The notes under the pieces were generated by a model. It searched no databases and was not told where the DNA came from. It worked only from the letters and a program-made list of their open reading frames with translations. Below, piece after piece: positions 46,391-56,689 of a DNA stretch of 64,000 nt. Within the stretch, counting starts at the first letter, position 1. Every line of letters begins with the position of its first letter. Both the position numbers and the translations under genes were made by a program. Origin of the DNA: Piscinibacter lacus (lineage in GTDB: Bacteria; Pseudomonadota; Gammaproteobacteria; Burkholderiales; Burkholderiaceae_C); the NCBI RefSeq assembly GCF_016735685.1, contig NZ_JAERRA010000001.1:1860001-1924000 (forward strand), given 5' to 3'.

Positions 46391-47521
46391 ATGCAAGGTT
46401 CCGCCCCGCGTCGCACCCTCACCGGCCGCCTGGCCGCTGCGCTCCTGGCCGCCTTCGGCCTGGCCGCCGCGGGCCCGGCCCTGGCCCAGGAGGAGAAGGT
46501 GCTCAATGTGCTGAACTGGTCTGACTACATCGCGCCGGACACCATCGCCAATTTCGAGAAGGAAACCGGCATCAAGGTCCGCTACGACAACTTCGACAGC
46601 AACGAGGTGCTGCATGCCAAGCTGGTGGCCGGCAAGACCGGCTATGACGTGGTCATGCCCTCATCCTACTGGGCCAAGGTGCAGGCCGACGGCGGCATCC
46701 TGCAAAAGCTCGACAAGAGCAAGCTGCCCAACCTGAAGAACCTCGACCCGACGGTGCAGGAGCTGCTCGCCAAGCTCGACCCGGGCAACCAGTACCAGGT
46801 GAACTGGCTCTGGGGCTACACCACCGTCGGCATCAATGTCGACAAGGTCAAGGCGGCCCTGGGCGGCCTGCCGATGCCGGCCAATGTCTGGGACCTGGTC
46901 TTCAAGCCCGAGTACATCAGCAAGCTCAAGAGCTGCGGCGTGAGCTTCCTCGACTCGCCCACCGAGGTCATCCCGGCCGCCCTGCACTACCTGGGCAAGC
47001 CGGCCTACAGCCGCAACCAGGCCGACTACGCGGCCGTCGGCCCGCTGCTCAAGAGCATCCGGCCCCATGTGACGCTGTTCAGCTCCTCGGGCTACATCAA
47101 CGACATGGCCAATGGCTCGATCTGCCTGGCCCTGGGCTGGTCGGGCGACATCAGCATCGCGCGCCAGCGCGCGATCGACGGCAAGACCGGCCAGAACATC
47201 CAGACCCTGGTGCCCGCCACCGGCGGCATCCTGTTCTTCGACGTGATGGTGATCCCGGCCGATGCGCCGCACCCCGAGAACGCGCACAAGTTCATCGACT
47301 ACATCATGCGGCCCGAGGTGCATGCCTCGCTGACCAACAAGGTCTTCTACGCCAACCCGAACAAGGCCTCCAAGGCCTTCGTCAAGCCCGATGTGGTGAA
47401 CAACCCGGCGGTCTTCCCGAGCGAGGCGGACATGAAGAAGATGATCGCGCCGGATGCGCTGACCAACGACATCCGCCGCACCATGACCCGGCTCTACACC
47501 AGCTTCAAGACCGGTCTCTGA
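46391..47521 (+). CDS. potF: Putrescine-binding periplasmic protein PotF-like
   Basis: 376 residues with a signal peptide (LTGRLAAALLAAFGLAAAGPALA). The mature protein starts EEKVLNVLNWSDYIAPDTIANFEKE (shown in part) and carries KLVAGKTGYDVVMPSSYWAKVQ, YTTVGINVDKVKAAL and AAVGPLLKSIRPHVTLFSSS, as in PotF/SpuD. It delivers putrescine (possibly other polyamines) to PotGHI. PotF-type receptors use Trp, Asp and Glu residues to hold the diamine; NWSDY at the N-terminus is one of these sites. First of the four transporter genes inside the catabolic operon. Confidence 0.92.
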   Translation: MQGSAPRRTLTGRLAAALLAAFGLAAAGPALAQEEKVLNVLNWSDYIAPDTIANFEKETGIKVRYDNFDSNEVLHAKLVAGKTGYDVVMPSSYWAKVQADGGILQKLDKSKLPNLKNLDPTVQELLAKLDPGNQYQVNWLWGYTTVGINVDKVKAALGGLPMPANVWDLVFKPEYISKLKSCGVSFLDSPTEVIPAALHYLGKPAYSRNQADYAAVGPLLKSIRPHVTLFSSSGYINDMANGSICLALGWSGDISIARQRAIDGKTGQNIQTLVPATGGILFFDVMVIPADAPHPENAHKFIDYIMRPEVHASLTNKVFYANPNKASKAFVKPDVVNNPAVFPSEADMKKMIAPDALTNDIRRTMTRLYTSFKTGL

Positions 47522-47591
47522 AGCCCGGGCCGGCCCGGCGCCGGCCCGCTTCCACACACAGGCTCCTACACGCACAGGCGGGAGGGCGGGC

Positions 47592-48701
47592 ATGGCGGCA
47601 TCCGGCGCGCAGGGCTACTTGCAGATCCAGGATGTGGTGAAGGACTTCGGCGGCGGCGCCGTCGCGGTCAACCACGTCAGCATCGACATCGCGCAGGGCG
47701 AGATCTTTGCCCTGCTCGGTTCCAGCGGCTGCGGCAAGACCACGCTGCTGCGCATGCTGGCCGGCTTCGAGACGCCGAGCTCGGGCCGCATCGTGCTCGA
47801 CGGCCAGGACCTGGCCGGCCTGCCGCCCTATGAGCGGCCGATCAACATGATGTTCCAGAGCTATGCGCTCTTCCCGCATCTCAGCGTCTGGGACAACATC
47901 GCCTTCGGCCTGCGCCGCGACGGCCTGCCGCGTGCCGAGGTGGCCGAGCGGGTCGAGCAGATGCTCAAGCTCGTGCAGCTCGACAAGTACGCGCGGCGCA
48001 AGCCGCACCAGCTCAGCGGCGGGCAGCAGCAGCGGGTGGCGCTGGCGCGCAGCCTGGCCAAGCGGCCGCGGCTGCTGCTGCTCGACGAGCCGCTCGGCGC
48101 GCTCGACAAGAAGCTGCGCGAGGCCACGCAGATCGAACTGGTCAACATCATCGAGCAGGTCGGCGTGACCTGCGTGATGGTCACCCACGACCAGGAGGAG
48201 GCCATGACCATGGCCTCGCGGATCGCGGTGATGAGCGAGGGCCGCTTCCTGCAGGTCGGCGCGCCGGCCGACATCTACGAGACGCCGGCCACCCGCTTCG
48301 TGGCCGACTTCATCGGCAATGTGAACCTGATGGACGGCGTGCTGCGCAGCGACCAGCCCGACCATGTGCAGATCGACTGCGCCGATTGCAGCCACCATGT
48401 CGGCCACGGCATCACCGGCACCGAGGGCATGGCGGTGACGGTGGCGATCCGGCCCGAGAAGATCCGCCTGGGCCGCGCGATGCCCGACACCGGCTTCGGC
48501 CCGCACAACCGCGTCGAAGGCACGGTGCGCGACCTGTCCTACTTCGGCAGCTTCACCGTCTACCACCTGGCCCTGGCCAGCGGCGCGGTGCTCAAGATCA
48601 GCCAGGGCAATGTCGACCGCCATCCCGACGATGTGCTGAGCTGGGGCGACCGCGCCTGGGCAAGCTGGGCGCCCAATGCCCAGGTGGTGCTGACGCAATG
48701 A
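47592..48701 (+). CDS. potG: Putrescine ABC transporter ATP-binding protein PotG
   Basis: 369-residue ABC ATPase. Walker A GSSGCGKTTLLRMLAGFE, signature QLSGGQQQRVALARSLAKRP, Walker B LLLLDEPLGALDKKLRE and switch MVTHDQEEAMTMASRI are intact; Q-loop NMMFQSYALFPHLSVWDN. The C-terminal part (about 245-369) is a TOBE_2-type regulatory domain. It energises PotHI. The stop codon overlaps the potH start by 4 bp. Confidence 0.93.
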   Translation: MAASGAQGYLQIQDVVKDFGGGAVAVNHVSIDIAQGEIFALLGSSGCGKTTLLRMLAGFETPSSGRIVLDGQDLAGLPPYERPINMMFQSYALFPHLSVWDNIAFGLRRDGLPRAEVAERVEQMLKLVQLDKYARRKPHQLSGGQQQRVALARSLAKRPRLLLLDEPLGALDKKLREATQIELVNIIEQVGVTCVMVTHDQEEAMTMASRIAVMSEGRFLQVGAPADIYETPATRFVADFIGNVNLMDGVLRSDQPDHVQIDCADCSHHVGHGITGTEGMAVTVAIRPEKIRLGRAMPDTGFGPHNRVEGTVRDLSYFGSFTVYHLALASGAVLKISQGNVDRHPDDVLSWGDRAWASWAPNAQVVLTQ

Positions 48702-49654
48702 GCGCCGCCCCTGCCCCTGGCGGATCGCGTCCGGGCGGCCCGGGCCGCCGCCTGCGCCTGGGGCGCGGCGCAGTGATCGGCCTGCCCTATGCCTGGCTGA
48801 TCGCCTTCTTCCTGCTGCCCTTCCTGATCGTCTTCAAGATCAGCGTGTCCGAGATGGACGGGGTGCGCTTCTCCGACCTGCTGACGGTGCAGGACGGCGT
48901 GCTGCAACTCACCGTGCGCCTGGGCAACTACCTCTTCGTGGCCGAGGACGAGCTCTACGTCCGCACCTACCTGCGCAGCCTGGGCTATGCGGGCGCCACC
49001 ACCCTGCTCTGCCTGGCCCTGGGCTATCCCTTTGCCTACTTCATGGCGCGCGCGCCGCGCCATCTTCAGCCGCTGCTGGTGATGGCGGTGATGCTGCCCT
49101 TCTGGACCTCCTTCCTGCTGCGCGTCTATGCCTGGAAGGGCCTGCTCGGCGACGGCGGCCCGGTGGCCGAGCTGCTGATCGCCCTGGGCCTGGACCAGTT
49201 GCTGGCCGCCGGCGGCCTGATCGGCAGCCCCGGCAAGCTGATGAACACGCCCTTCAGCCTGCTGGTCGGCATGGTCTACACCTACCTGCCCTTCATGGTG
49301 CTGCCGCTCTACGCGACGCTCAGCAAGCTCGACGGCCGCCTGCTCGAAGCCGCCGCCGACCTGGGCGCCACGCCCTGGGCCGCCTTCTGGCGGGTGACGG
49401 TGCCGCTGTCCAAGGCCGGGATCATTGCCGGCGCGATGCTGGTCTTCATCCCCTGCGTCGGCGAGTTCGTGATCCCCGAGCTGCTTGGCGGCCCCGAGAC
49501 GCTGATGATCGGCCGCGTGCTGTGGGACGAGTTCTTCAGCAACAACGACTGGCCGATGGCCTCGACGGTCGCCGTCGTCATGGTGCTGCTGATCGTCGTG
49601 CCGCTGGCCCTGTTCAACCGCTACCAGGCCGAGAGCACGGAGGCCCGCCGATGA
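48698..49654 (+). CDS. potH: Putrescine ABC transporter permease PotH
   Basis: 318-residue inner-membrane permease with about six helices (first IGLPYAWLIAFFLLPFLIVF). ISVSEMDGVRFSDL and the EAA loop LDGRLLEAAADLGATPWAAFWRV near residue 215 are PotH-type; VPLSKAGIIAGAMLVFIPCVGEFVIPELLGG follows in the typical order (quoted in pieces). Forms the pore with PotI. ATGA overlaps at both ends, so PotG, PotH and PotI are translationally coupled. Confidence 0.93.
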   Translation: MSAAPAPGGSRPGGPGRRLRLGRGAVIGLPYAWLIAFFLLPFLIVFKISVSEMDGVRFSDLLTVQDGVLQLTVRLGNYLFVAEDELYVRTYLRSLGYAGATTLLCLALGYPFAYFMARAPRHLQPLLVMAVMLPFWTSFLLRVYAWKGLLGDGGPVAELLIALGLDQLLAAGGLIGSPGKLMNTPFSLLVGMVYTYLPFMVLPLYATLSKLDGRLLEAAADLGATPWAAFWRVTVPLSKAGIIAGAMLVFIPCVGEFVIPELLGGPETLMIGRVLWDEFFSNNDWPMASTVAVVMVLLIVVPLALFNRYQAESTEARR

Positions 49655-50541
49655 GCGCCGCAGCCTCCCCCACCGCCCGCCGCAGGCCGCGCGCCCTGTT
49701 CGGCACTGGCTTCGCGCGCGGCTTCGGCCGCGGCTGGCTGCTGGCCGTCTTCGTCTTCCTCTACTTGCCCATCCTGTCGCTGATCGTCTATTCCTTCAAC
49801 GACTCGCCGGTGCCCAACCGCTGGAACGGCTTCACCTTCAAGTGGTACGCCAGCCTGGTGAACGACCGCGAGCTGCTGGCCGGCGTCTGGCTCAGCCTGA
49901 AGCTGGCGGTCTACACCGCCTGCGGCTCGGTGCTGCTGGGCCTGCTGGCGGCCTTCGCCCTGGTGCGTTACCGGCGCTTCCGCGGCCGCACGGTCTTCTC
50001 GGGCATGGTCAGCGCGCCGCTGGTGATGCCGGAGGTCATCGTCGGCCTGTCGCTGCTGCTGATGCTGGTGTCGGTGCAGCGCGCCTTCGGCTGGCCCGAG
50101 CGCGGCGTGCTCACCATCTGGCTGGGCCATGTGCTGCTGGGCCTGGCCTATGCCACGGTCGTCATCCAGGCGCGGCTGCAAGAGCTCAACCCGCAGCTCG
50201 AAGAAGCCGCGATGGACCTGGGCGCCCGGCCCTTCCAGGTCTTCGCCCTGGTCACGCTGCCGATGATCACGCCCTCGCTGATGTCGGCCTGGCTGCTGAC
50301 CTTCACCCTCTCGCTGGACGACGTGGTGCTTTCAGCCTTCCTCAGCGGTCCGGGCTCGACGACGATGCCGCTGGTCATCTTCTCGCGCGCCCGCCTGGGC
50401 CTGAACCCCAGCGTCAATGCCATGGCGGCGGTCACCATCCTGATCGTCGCGATCGGCGTGCTGCTCGCCAGCTATGCCATCGCCCGGGCCGAGCGCCAGC
50501 GCCAGCGCGAGGCCCGCGCCGGCGCCCGCGACGGCGGCTGA
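49651..50541 (+). CDS. potI: Putrescine ABC transporter permease PotI
   Basis: 296-residue inner-membrane permease, six helices. LAVFVFLYLPILSLIVYSFN at the start, SPVPNRWNGFTFKWYASLVND, the EAA loop LNPQLEEAAMDLGARPFQVF and SLDDVVLSAFLSGPGSTTMP are characteristic of PotI. Partner of PotH. The next gene, an outer-membrane protein, begins 76 bp downstream on the same strand with an AGGAG ribosome site. Confidence 0.93.
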   Translation: MSAAASPTARRRPRALFGTGFARGFGRGWLLAVFVFLYLPILSLIVYSFNDSPVPNRWNGFTFKWYASLVNDRELLAGVWLSLKLAVYTACGSVLLGLLAAFALVRYRRFRGRTVFSGMVSAPLVMPEVIVGLSLLLMLVSVQRAFGWPERGVLTIWLGHVLLGLAYATVVIQARLQELNPQLEEAAMDLGARPFQVFALVTLPMITPSLMSAWLLTFTLSLDDVVLSAFLSGPGSTTMPLVIFSRARLGLNPSVNAMAAVTILIVAIGVLLASYAIARAERQRQREARAGARDGG

Positions 50542-50617
50542 TCGCCCGGCCCGCGCCCGCCACCTTCCTCGCCCTTTTCGTTTCCCCCTCGATGCGTCCG
50601 ACGCAGGAGATTGCCCC

Positions 50618-52009
50618 ATGAACCGCCCCACCCTGCGTGCCCTGCCGCGCACCCTGCTGCTGGCCCTGGCCACCGCCTATCCGCTGATGCATGCCCTGCC
50701 CGCGGCGGCGCAATCGGCCAGCGAAGAGCTGCTCAAGGAGCTGCGCGAGCTCAAGGCCCGCGTCGGCGAGCTGGAGAAGCGCCTCATTGAGGCCGAGACC
50801 AAGGCCAAGGCGGCGCCCGCTGCCGCCGCGCCCGCCGGCATGACGGCCGAGCAGCAGCAGGACTTCAACCGCATCGCCGTCAAGACCGAGGCGATGGAGG
50901 ACAACATCGAGACCTGGGGCATCAAGGGCCTGACGATCAGCGGCTACATCGAGCCGGTCTTCATCTACAACCGCAACCAGGACCGCGCCGGCTTCCAGTT
51001 CCTCAACAGCCAGAGCGACGGCTACTTCTACGACACCTCCTTCATGGGGGCGGCCTCCATCGACTTCACGAAGGAGACCGAATCCGGCACCCGCTTCAAG
51101 CTGACCCTGACGCCGCAGCGCGGCGTGGGCGAGGCGATCGGCGGCGGCATCGTGCAGGAGGCCACCGTCTCCATTCCCCTGTCCGATTTGCAGACCCGCC
51201 TGATCGTCGGCCAGGTGCCGGACTGGTCGGGCTATGAATACCAGCAGCCCACGCTGAACCCCTTCACCACCCACAACCTGCTCTACGACTTCACCCTGCC
51301 CTTCGGCTACACCGGCGTCGGCCTGGATGTGACACGCGGCAAGTGGTGGATGCGCGGCATCCTCGGCCAGCTCAACCTGACCACGCGCGGCGCGGGCGAG
51401 AAGTCGCCGATGGTGGCCTACCGGGTGGATTACTCAAGGGGTGAGTTCCAGGGCTTCGGCTTCGCCGGTGTGCATGGCCGGGTCTTCAACTTCGGCACCG
51501 GGACCAACACCACTGCCCACCTCTTCGAGATTGACGGCTACTTCATCCGCGGCGACTGGACCGTGCAGGGCCAGTTCAGCTACGGCCAGCAGGCCGATGC
51601 GGCGATCAACGGCGGCGACTCGCGCTGGTATGGCGTTTCGGCCCTGGCCGGCTACTCGATCACCCCGCGCCTGCAAGCCCTGGTGCGGGCCGACTACCTG
51701 GAGAACAGCAAGAACGGTGGCGGTTTCTTTGGCTTCAGTTCTCCGGACGGTCGCAACGGCATCGGGCCCGGCGTGGAAGGCTTCGTCCTTGACGAGGGCG
51801 GCGCGCCGCTGGAGCCCATCTTCGGTACCCGCGGTGCCGATCGCTATGCCCTGACTCTGGGCCTGAAGTACCTGTTCAACCAGAACACCACCTTCAAGGC
51901 CGAGTACCGCTTCGACGGCGCCTCCGAGCGCGTCTTCGAGGACGTGCGCAGCGGCGGCTTCAAGAAGAACAACCACCTGCTCGGTGGCTCGGTCGTCGTC
52001 TTCTTCTGA
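50618..52009 (+). CDS. Putative outer-membrane porin (DUF3138-like)
   Basis: 463 residues. Signal peptide (LLLALATAYPLMHALPAAAQ), a coiled coil at about 32-70 (SEELLKELRELKARVGELEKRL), then a beta-rich region of about 370 residues with many aromatic-flanked short strands (GLTISGYIEPVFIYNRNQ; YALTLGLKYLFNQNTTFKAEYRF) ending in VVVFF, an outer-membrane C-terminal signature (terminal Phe). The coiled coil plus barrel is typical of trimeric-type porin-like proteins; I associate it with DUF3138 from memory. In the operon between potI and puuC it may be the outer-membrane entry route for putrescine or another polyamine; this is inference from context. Confidence 0.75.
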   Translation: MNRPTLRALPRTLLLALATAYPLMHALPAAAQSASEELLKELRELKARVGELEKRLIEAETKAKAAPAAAAPAGMTAEQQQDFNRIAVKTEAMEDNIETWGIKGLTISGYIEPVFIYNRNQDRAGFQFLNSQSDGYFYDTSFMGAASIDFTKETESGTRFKLTLTPQRGVGEAIGGGIVQEATVSIPLSDLQTRLIVGQVPDWSGYEYQQPTLNPFTTHNLLYDFTLPFGYTGVGLDVTRGKWWMRGILGQLNLTTRGAGEKSPMVAYRVDYSRGEFQGFGFAGVHGRVFNFGTGTNTTAHLFEIDGYFIRGDWTVQGQFSYGQQADAAINGGDSRWYGVSALAGYSITPRLQALVRADYLENSKNGGGFFGFSSPDGRNGIGPGVEGFVLDEGGAPLEPIFGTRGADRYALTLGLKYLFNQNTTFKAEYRFDGASERVFEDVRSGGFKKNNHLLGGSVVVFF

Positions 52010-52022
52010 GCCCGGAAACCGC

Positions 52023-53528
52023 ATGAGCTCCAGCGCGCGTATCGATTGGGCCGCCCGCGCGGCCGCCTGCCTGGCGGCCGGGCTGGACGGCCGGGCGCTG
52101 ATCGACGGTCGCCGCCAGGCCGCGCAGGACGGGCAGACCTTCCTCAAGCGCAGCCCGGTCGACGGCCGCGCGCTGGGCGAGGTCGCCCGCGGCCAGGCGG
52201 CCGATGTGGATGCCGCCGTGCGCGCCGCCCGCACCGCCTTCGCCGACGGCCGCTGGGCCGGCCGCCCGCCCGCCGCACGCAAGCGCGTGATGCAGGCCTT
52301 CGCCGACAAGGTGCTGGCCGCGCGCGAGGAACTGGCCCTGCTCGAAACCCTGGACATGGGCAAGCCCATCGCCCACAGCCTGGCGGTGGACGTGCCCTCG
52401 ACCGCCCGCACCCTGGCCTGGTACGGCGAGGCGGTCGACAAGGTCTATGGCGAGATCGCCCCCACCGGCCCCAGCGCCCTGGCCCTGATCAGCCGCGAGC
52501 CGGTCGGCGTGGTCGGCGCCATCGTGCCCTGGAACTACCCCATGATCATGGCGGCCTGGAAGCTGGGGCCGGCCCTGGCGGCGGGCAACAGCGTGGTGCT
52601 CAAGCCCAGCGAGAAGAGCCCCTACACCGCCCTGCGCCTGGCCGAGCTGGCGCTGGAGGCCGGCCTGCCGCCGGGCGTGTTCAACGTCGTGCCCGGCTAC
52701 GGCCCCGAGGCCGGCGAGGCCCTGGCCCGCCACATGGATGTGGACGTGCTCGGCTTCACCGGCTCCACCCGCGTCGGCAGGCACATGCTGGTCTGCGCCG
52801 GGCAGAGCAACCTCAAGCGCGTCTACAACGAGCTGGGCGGCAAGAGCGCCTTCCTCGTCTTTCCCGACACGCCGGACCTGGACCGCTGCGCCCAGACCCT
52901 GGCCGGCAGCATCTTCTTCAACCAGGGCGAGAGCTGCAATGCGCCCTCGCGCGTGCTGGTGCAGGCCGACATCGCTGAGGACTTTGGCCGCCGCGTGGCG
53001 GCCGAGGCGCCCAAGTACCAGCCGGCCGACCCGCTGGACCCCTCCACCGTCATGGGCGCGCTGGTCGACGAGGGCCAGCTCCGCACCGTGCTGGGCTACA
53101 TCGAGGCCGGCCGCGCCGAAGGCGCGCAGTGCCTGGCCGGCGGACGGCAGGCGCGGGCGGAGAGCGGCGGCGTCTATGTCGAGCCCACCGTCTTCGCCGG
53201 CGCCCACAACGGCATGAGCATCGCCCGCGAGGAAATCTTCGGCCCGGTCGTGACCCTGATCCCCTTCCGCGACGAGGCCGAGGCCCTGGCCCTGGCCAAT
53301 GATTCGCCCTATGGCCTGCAGGCCAGCGTCTGGACCGGCGGCCTCGACCGCGCCCACCGCGTGGCCCGCGCCCTGCAGGCCGGCACCGTCCACGTCAACC
53401 AGTACGACGAGGACGACCTCACCGTGCCCTTCGGCGGCGTCAAGCAAAGCGGCAACGGCCGGGACAAGTCCCTGCACGCCTTCGACAAGGTCACCGAGCT
53501 GAAGACGACCTGGATTCGGCTGGGCTGA
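52023..53528 (+). CDS. puuC: Aldehyde dehydrogenase (PuuC-like)
   Basis: 501-residue NAD(P)-dependent aldehyde dehydrogenase. VGAIVPWNYPMIMAAWKLGPALAAGN (quoted in part), the catalytic Glu in YNELGGKSAF and the catalytic Cys in FNQGESCNAPSRVLV are present, and FGGVKQSGNGRDKSLHAFDK closes the chain. In the Puu route it oxidises gamma-glutamyl-gamma-aminobutyraldehyde; it could also oxidise the 4-aminobutyraldehyde made by SpuC. Last gene of the putrescine operon, 14 nt after the porin gene; it converges on gdhA with only 30 bp between stops. Confidence 0.9.
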   Translation: MSSSARIDWAARAAACLAAGLDGRALIDGRRQAAQDGQTFLKRSPVDGRALGEVARGQAADVDAAVRAARTAFADGRWAGRPPAARKRVMQAFADKVLAAREELALLETLDMGKPIAHSLAVDVPSTARTLAWYGEAVDKVYGEIAPTGPSALALISREPVGVVGAIVPWNYPMIMAAWKLGPALAAGNSVVLKPSEKSPYTALRLAELALEAGLPPGVFNVVPGYGPEAGEALARHMDVDVLGFTGSTRVGRHMLVCAGQSNLKRVYNELGGKSAFLVFPDTPDLDRCAQTLAGSIFFNQGESCNAPSRVLVQADIAEDFGRRVAAEAPKYQPADPLDPSTVMGALVDEGQLRTVLGYIEAGRAEGAQCLAGGRQARAESGGVYVEPTVFAGAHNGMSIAREEIFGPVVTLIPFRDEAEALALANDSPYGLQASVWTGGLDRAHRVARALQAGTVHVNQYDEDDLTVPFGGVKQSGNGRDKSLHAFDKVTELKTTWIRLG

Positions 53529-53558
53529 AGCGCCCGGCGCGCGCCCGCGGCCTGGGGC

Positions 53559-54833
53559 TCAGGGATAGAGCCCGCGATCCTGCCGCGCCATCAGGATGCG
53601 CTCGCAGGCCACCGCGAAGGCGGCGGTGCGCAGGGGGATGCGGTGCAGGTCGGCCACGTCCCAGATGCGGGCCAGGGCGTCGACCATGATCTTGTCGAGG
53701 CGGACATTGATTTCGTCTTCCGTCCAGAAGAAGGACGAGAAGTCCTGCACCCATTCGAAGTAGCTGACGGTCACGCCGCCGGCATTGCAGATCACGTCCG
53801 GCACCACCAGCACGCCGCGTTCGCCCAGGATGCGGTCGCCTTCGGGCACGGTGGGGCCGTTGGCGCCTTCCAGCAGCAAGCGGGCTTGCAGGCGGCCGGC
53901 CCGGTCGGCGCTGATCTGGCCTTCCAGGGCCGCGGGGATGAGGATGTCGCAGGGCGTGTCCCAGAAGGCCTCGCCATCCAGCGGGCTGGCGCCGGGGAAG
54001 CCGGCCACGCCGCCCTGCGCCTGCACATGGGCGGCAAGGGTGTGGGTGTCGATGCCGGCTTCACGGTGCAGGGTGCCGCTGTGGTCCTGCACGGCCACGA
54101 GCCGCGCGCCGGCCTCGGCAAAGAGCTGGGCCGCCACGCCGCCCACATTGCCATAGCCCTGCACGGCCACGCGGGCGCCCTGCAGGTTCAGGCCGATGCG
54201 GCGGGCGGCCTCCCGCCCGGTGACGAAGACGCCGCGGCCGGTGGCCTTCACCCGCCCCAGCGAGCCGCCCAGGTGCACCGGCTTGCCGGTGACGACGCCG
54301 GTGGCGGTGCTGCCGGTGTTGACGGAGTAGGTGTCCATCATCCAAGCCATGATCTGGCCGTTGGTGTTCACGTCCGGCGCGGGGATGTCCTTGGTCGGGC
54401 CGATCAGCAGGCCGATCTCGCTGGTATAGCGGCGGGTCAGGCGCTCCAGCTCGCCGCGCGAGAGCCGCTTGGGATCGACCCGCACGCCGCCCTTCGCCCC
54501 GCCATAGGGCAGGTTGACCGCGGCATTCTTGATGGTCATCCAGGCGGACAGGGCCATCACTTCCTCCAGCGTCACGTCCGGGTGGAAGCGCACGCCGCCC
54601 TTGCCGGGGCCGCGGCTCAGGTTGTGCTGCACGCGGTAGCCCTCGTGGTGGGCCACGGTGCCGTTGTCCAGCTCGATGGGCACGTCGACGATGAGCGCGC
54701 GCTTGGGCCGGCGCAGGGTCTCGGCCCAGCGGGCCAGCGGCCCGAGATAGGGCATGACCCGGTCGATCTGCGACAGGTAGGTGCCCCAGGCGCTGTCACC
54801 GGTGGGGTGGACATAGGACAGGGGGCTGTTCAT
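53559..54833 (-). CDS. gdhA: Glutamate dehydrogenase (Glu/Leu/Phe/Val family)
   Basis: 424-residue oxidoreductase that interconverts glutamate and 2-oxoglutarate plus ammonia. [26 protein letters not shown] (in part) and [15 protein letters not shown] with the catalytic lysine are intact; the Rossmann motif is [14 protein letters not shown] at about 218; [19 protein letters not shown] and [14 protein letters not shown] complete the family pattern. The hexameric catabolic-type length (about 420) suggests NAD use, but coenzyme cannot be decided from sequence. It starts 4 bp after the lpdA stop, with GGAG inside lpdA as ribosome site, so it belongs to the pyruvate dehydrogenase operon. Confidence 0.92.
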   Translation of the reverse strand: MNSPLSYVHPTGDSAWGTYLSQIDRVMPYLGPLARWAETLRRPKRALIVDVPIELDNGTVAHHEGYRVQHNLSRGPGKGGVRFHPDVTLEEVMALSAWMTIKNAAVNLPYGGAKGGVRVDPKRLSRGELERLTRRYTSEIGLLIGPTKDIPAPDVNTNGQIMAWMMDTYSVNTGSTATGVVTGKPVHLGGSLGRVKATGRGVFVTGREAARRIGLNLQGARVAVQGYGNVGGVAAQLFAEAGARLVAVQDHSGTLHREAGIDTHTLAAHVQAQGGVAGFPGASPLDGEAFWDTPCDILIPAALEGQISADRAGRLQARLLLEGANGPTVPEGDRILGERGVLVVPDVICNAGGVTVSYFEWVQDFSSFFWTEDEINVRLDKIMVDALARIWDVADLHRIPLRTAAFAVACERILMARQDRGLYP

Positions 54834-54837
54834 GCGC

Positions 54838-56673
54838 TTATCTCCGGGCGGGCGGCAGGTCGGTGCAGGAACCGTGGGCGACCTCGGCGGCCATGCCGAT
54901 GGATTCGCCCAGGGTCGGGTGCGGGTGGATGGTCTTGCCGAGGTCCACCGCGTCGGCGCCCATCTCGATGGCCAGGGCGATCTCGCCGATCATGTCGCCG
55001 GCATGCGTGCCGACGATGCCGCCGCCGAGGATCTTGCCGTGGCCATGGGCTTCGGGCGAGTCATCGAAGAGCAGCTTGGTGAAGCCCTCGTCGCGGCCGT
55101 TGGCGATGGCCCGGCCCGAGGCCGACCACGGGAACAGGCCCTTCTTCACCTTGAGGCCCTGGGCCTTGGCCTGGTCCTCGGTGAGGCCGACCCAGGCGAC
55201 TTCGGGGTCGGTGTAGGCCACGCTCGGGATCACGCGGGCATTGAAGGCGGCCGAGGCCAGCTCCTTGTCGCCCAGCAGCTCGCCGGCGATGACCTCGGCC
55301 GCGACATGCGCCTCGTGCACCGCCTTGTGGGCCAGCATGGGCTGGCCGACGATGTCGCCGATGGCGTGGATGTGCGGCACATTGGTCCGCATCTGCACAT
55401 CCACCGGGATGAAACCGCGGTCGGTGACGACCACGCCGGCCTGCTCGGCGCCGATCTTGCGGCCATTGGGCGTGCGGCCCACGGCTTGCAGCACCAGGTC
55501 GTAGAGGCCCTCGCTGCGGCTGCCGTCCAGGCCCTCGAACTGCACCTTGATGCCCTCGGGCGTGGCCTCGGCGCCGACCGTCTTGGTCTTGAGCATCACC
55601 TTGTCGAAGCGGCCCTTGTTCATCTTCTCCCAGACCTTGACGAGGTCGCGGTCGGCGCCCTGCATCAGGCCGTCCGTCATCTCGACCACGTCCAGGCGGG
55701 CGCCCAGGCTGCTGTAGACCGTGCCCATCTCCAGGCCGATGATGCCGCCGCCGACGATGAGCATCTTCTTGGGCACGGCCTTCAGACCCAGGGCGCCGGT
55801 GCTGTCGACGATGCGATCGTCCTGCGGGAAGAAGGGCAGCTTCACCGATTGCGAACCGGCCGCGATGATGGCGCGCTTGAAGCGCAGCGCCTTCGTCGCG
55901 CCGCTGGCCTCGCTGCCCGGCCCTTGCGTCTCGGCCACTTGCAGATGATGCGGGTCGAGGAAGCGGCCGAGGCCGCGCAGGGTGGTGACCTTGCGCATCT
56001 TGGCCATCGCCGCCAGACCGCCGGTCAGCTTGCCGATGACCTTGTCCTTGTGGCCGCGCAGGGTGTCGATGTTGACGCTGGGGGCGCCGAAGGACACGCC
56101 GAGGTCGGCCATGTGGCGAACCTCGTCCATCACCGCCGCCACATGCAGCAGGGCCTTGGACGGGATGCAGCCCACGTTCAGGCAGACACCGCCCAGGGTG
56201 GCGTAGCGCTCGACCAGCACCACCTTCAGGCCCAGGTCGGCCGCGCGGAAGGCGGCCGAATAGCCGCCGGGGCCGGCACCGAGCACCAGCAGGTCGCATT
56301 CCACATCGACCGGGCCGGCATGCCGGCCGGCCGGGGTGGCGGCGACGGCCGGCGCCTGCGCTGCGGGGGCCGGGGCCGGAGCTGCCGCAGGCGCGGGGGC
56401 TGCGGCCGGCGCCGCAGCGGGCGTCGACGCCACCGCAGCCGATTCCAGCGTGAGGATCACGCTGCCCTGCCGGACCTTGTCGCCCAGCTTGAGCTTGAGC
56501 TCCTTGACCACGCCGGCCGCGCTGGAGGGGATCTCCATCGAGGCCTTGTCGCTCTCGACGGTGATCAGGCTCTGTTCGAGCCGCACGGTGTCGCCGGGCT
56601 GGACCAGCAGCTCGATGACGCCGACCTCCTCGAAGTCGCCGATGTCGGGCACTTGCACTTCCACGATCGCCAT
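54838..56673 (-). CDS. lpdA: Dihydrolipoyl dehydrogenase with N-terminal lipoyl domain
   Basis: 611 residues: a lipoyl domain at about 1-77 (lipoyl lysine in [12 protein letters not shown]), an Ala/Pro linker, and a complete E3 (about 130-611). E3 has the FAD loop [19 protein letters not shown], the redox cysteines in [17 protein letters not shown], the NAD loop [19 protein letters not shown] and the C-terminal HPHPTLGES with the active-site His-Glu pair. It reoxidises dihydrolipoyl groups of AceF. The lipoyl-E3 fusion is known in Neisseria, Ralstonia and relatives. It starts 16 nt after the aceF stop; gdhA follows. Confidence 0.96.
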   Translation of the reverse strand: MAIVEVQVPDIGDFEEVGVIELLVQPGDTVRLEQSLITVESDKASMEIPSSAAGVVKELKLKLGDKVRQGSVILTLESAAVASTPAAAPAAAPAPAAAPAPAPAAQAPAVAATPAGRHAGPVDVECDLLVLGAGPGGYSAAFRAADLGLKVVLVERYATLGGVCLNVGCIPSKALLHVAAVMDEVRHMADLGVSFGAPSVNIDTLRGHKDKVIGKLTGGLAAMAKMRKVTTLRGLGRFLDPHHLQVAETQGPGSEASGATKALRFKRAIIAAGSQSVKLPFFPQDDRIVDSTGALGLKAVPKKMLIVGGGIIGLEMGTVYSSLGARLDVVEMTDGLMQGADRDLVKVWEKMNKGRFDKVMLKTKTVGAEATPEGIKVQFEGLDGSRSEGLYDLVLQAVGRTPNGRKIGAEQAGVVVTDRGFIPVDVQMRTNVPHIHAIGDIVGQPMLAHKAVHEAHVAAEVIAGELLGDKELASAAFNARVIPSVAYTDPEVAWVGLTEDQAKAQGLKVKKGLFPWSASGRAIANGRDEGFTKLLFDDSPEAHGHGKILGGGIVGTHAGDMIGEIALAIEMGADAVDLGKTIHPHPTLGESIGMAAEVAHGSCTDLPPARR

Positions 56674-56689
56674 GATGGGCAGGCTCCGG

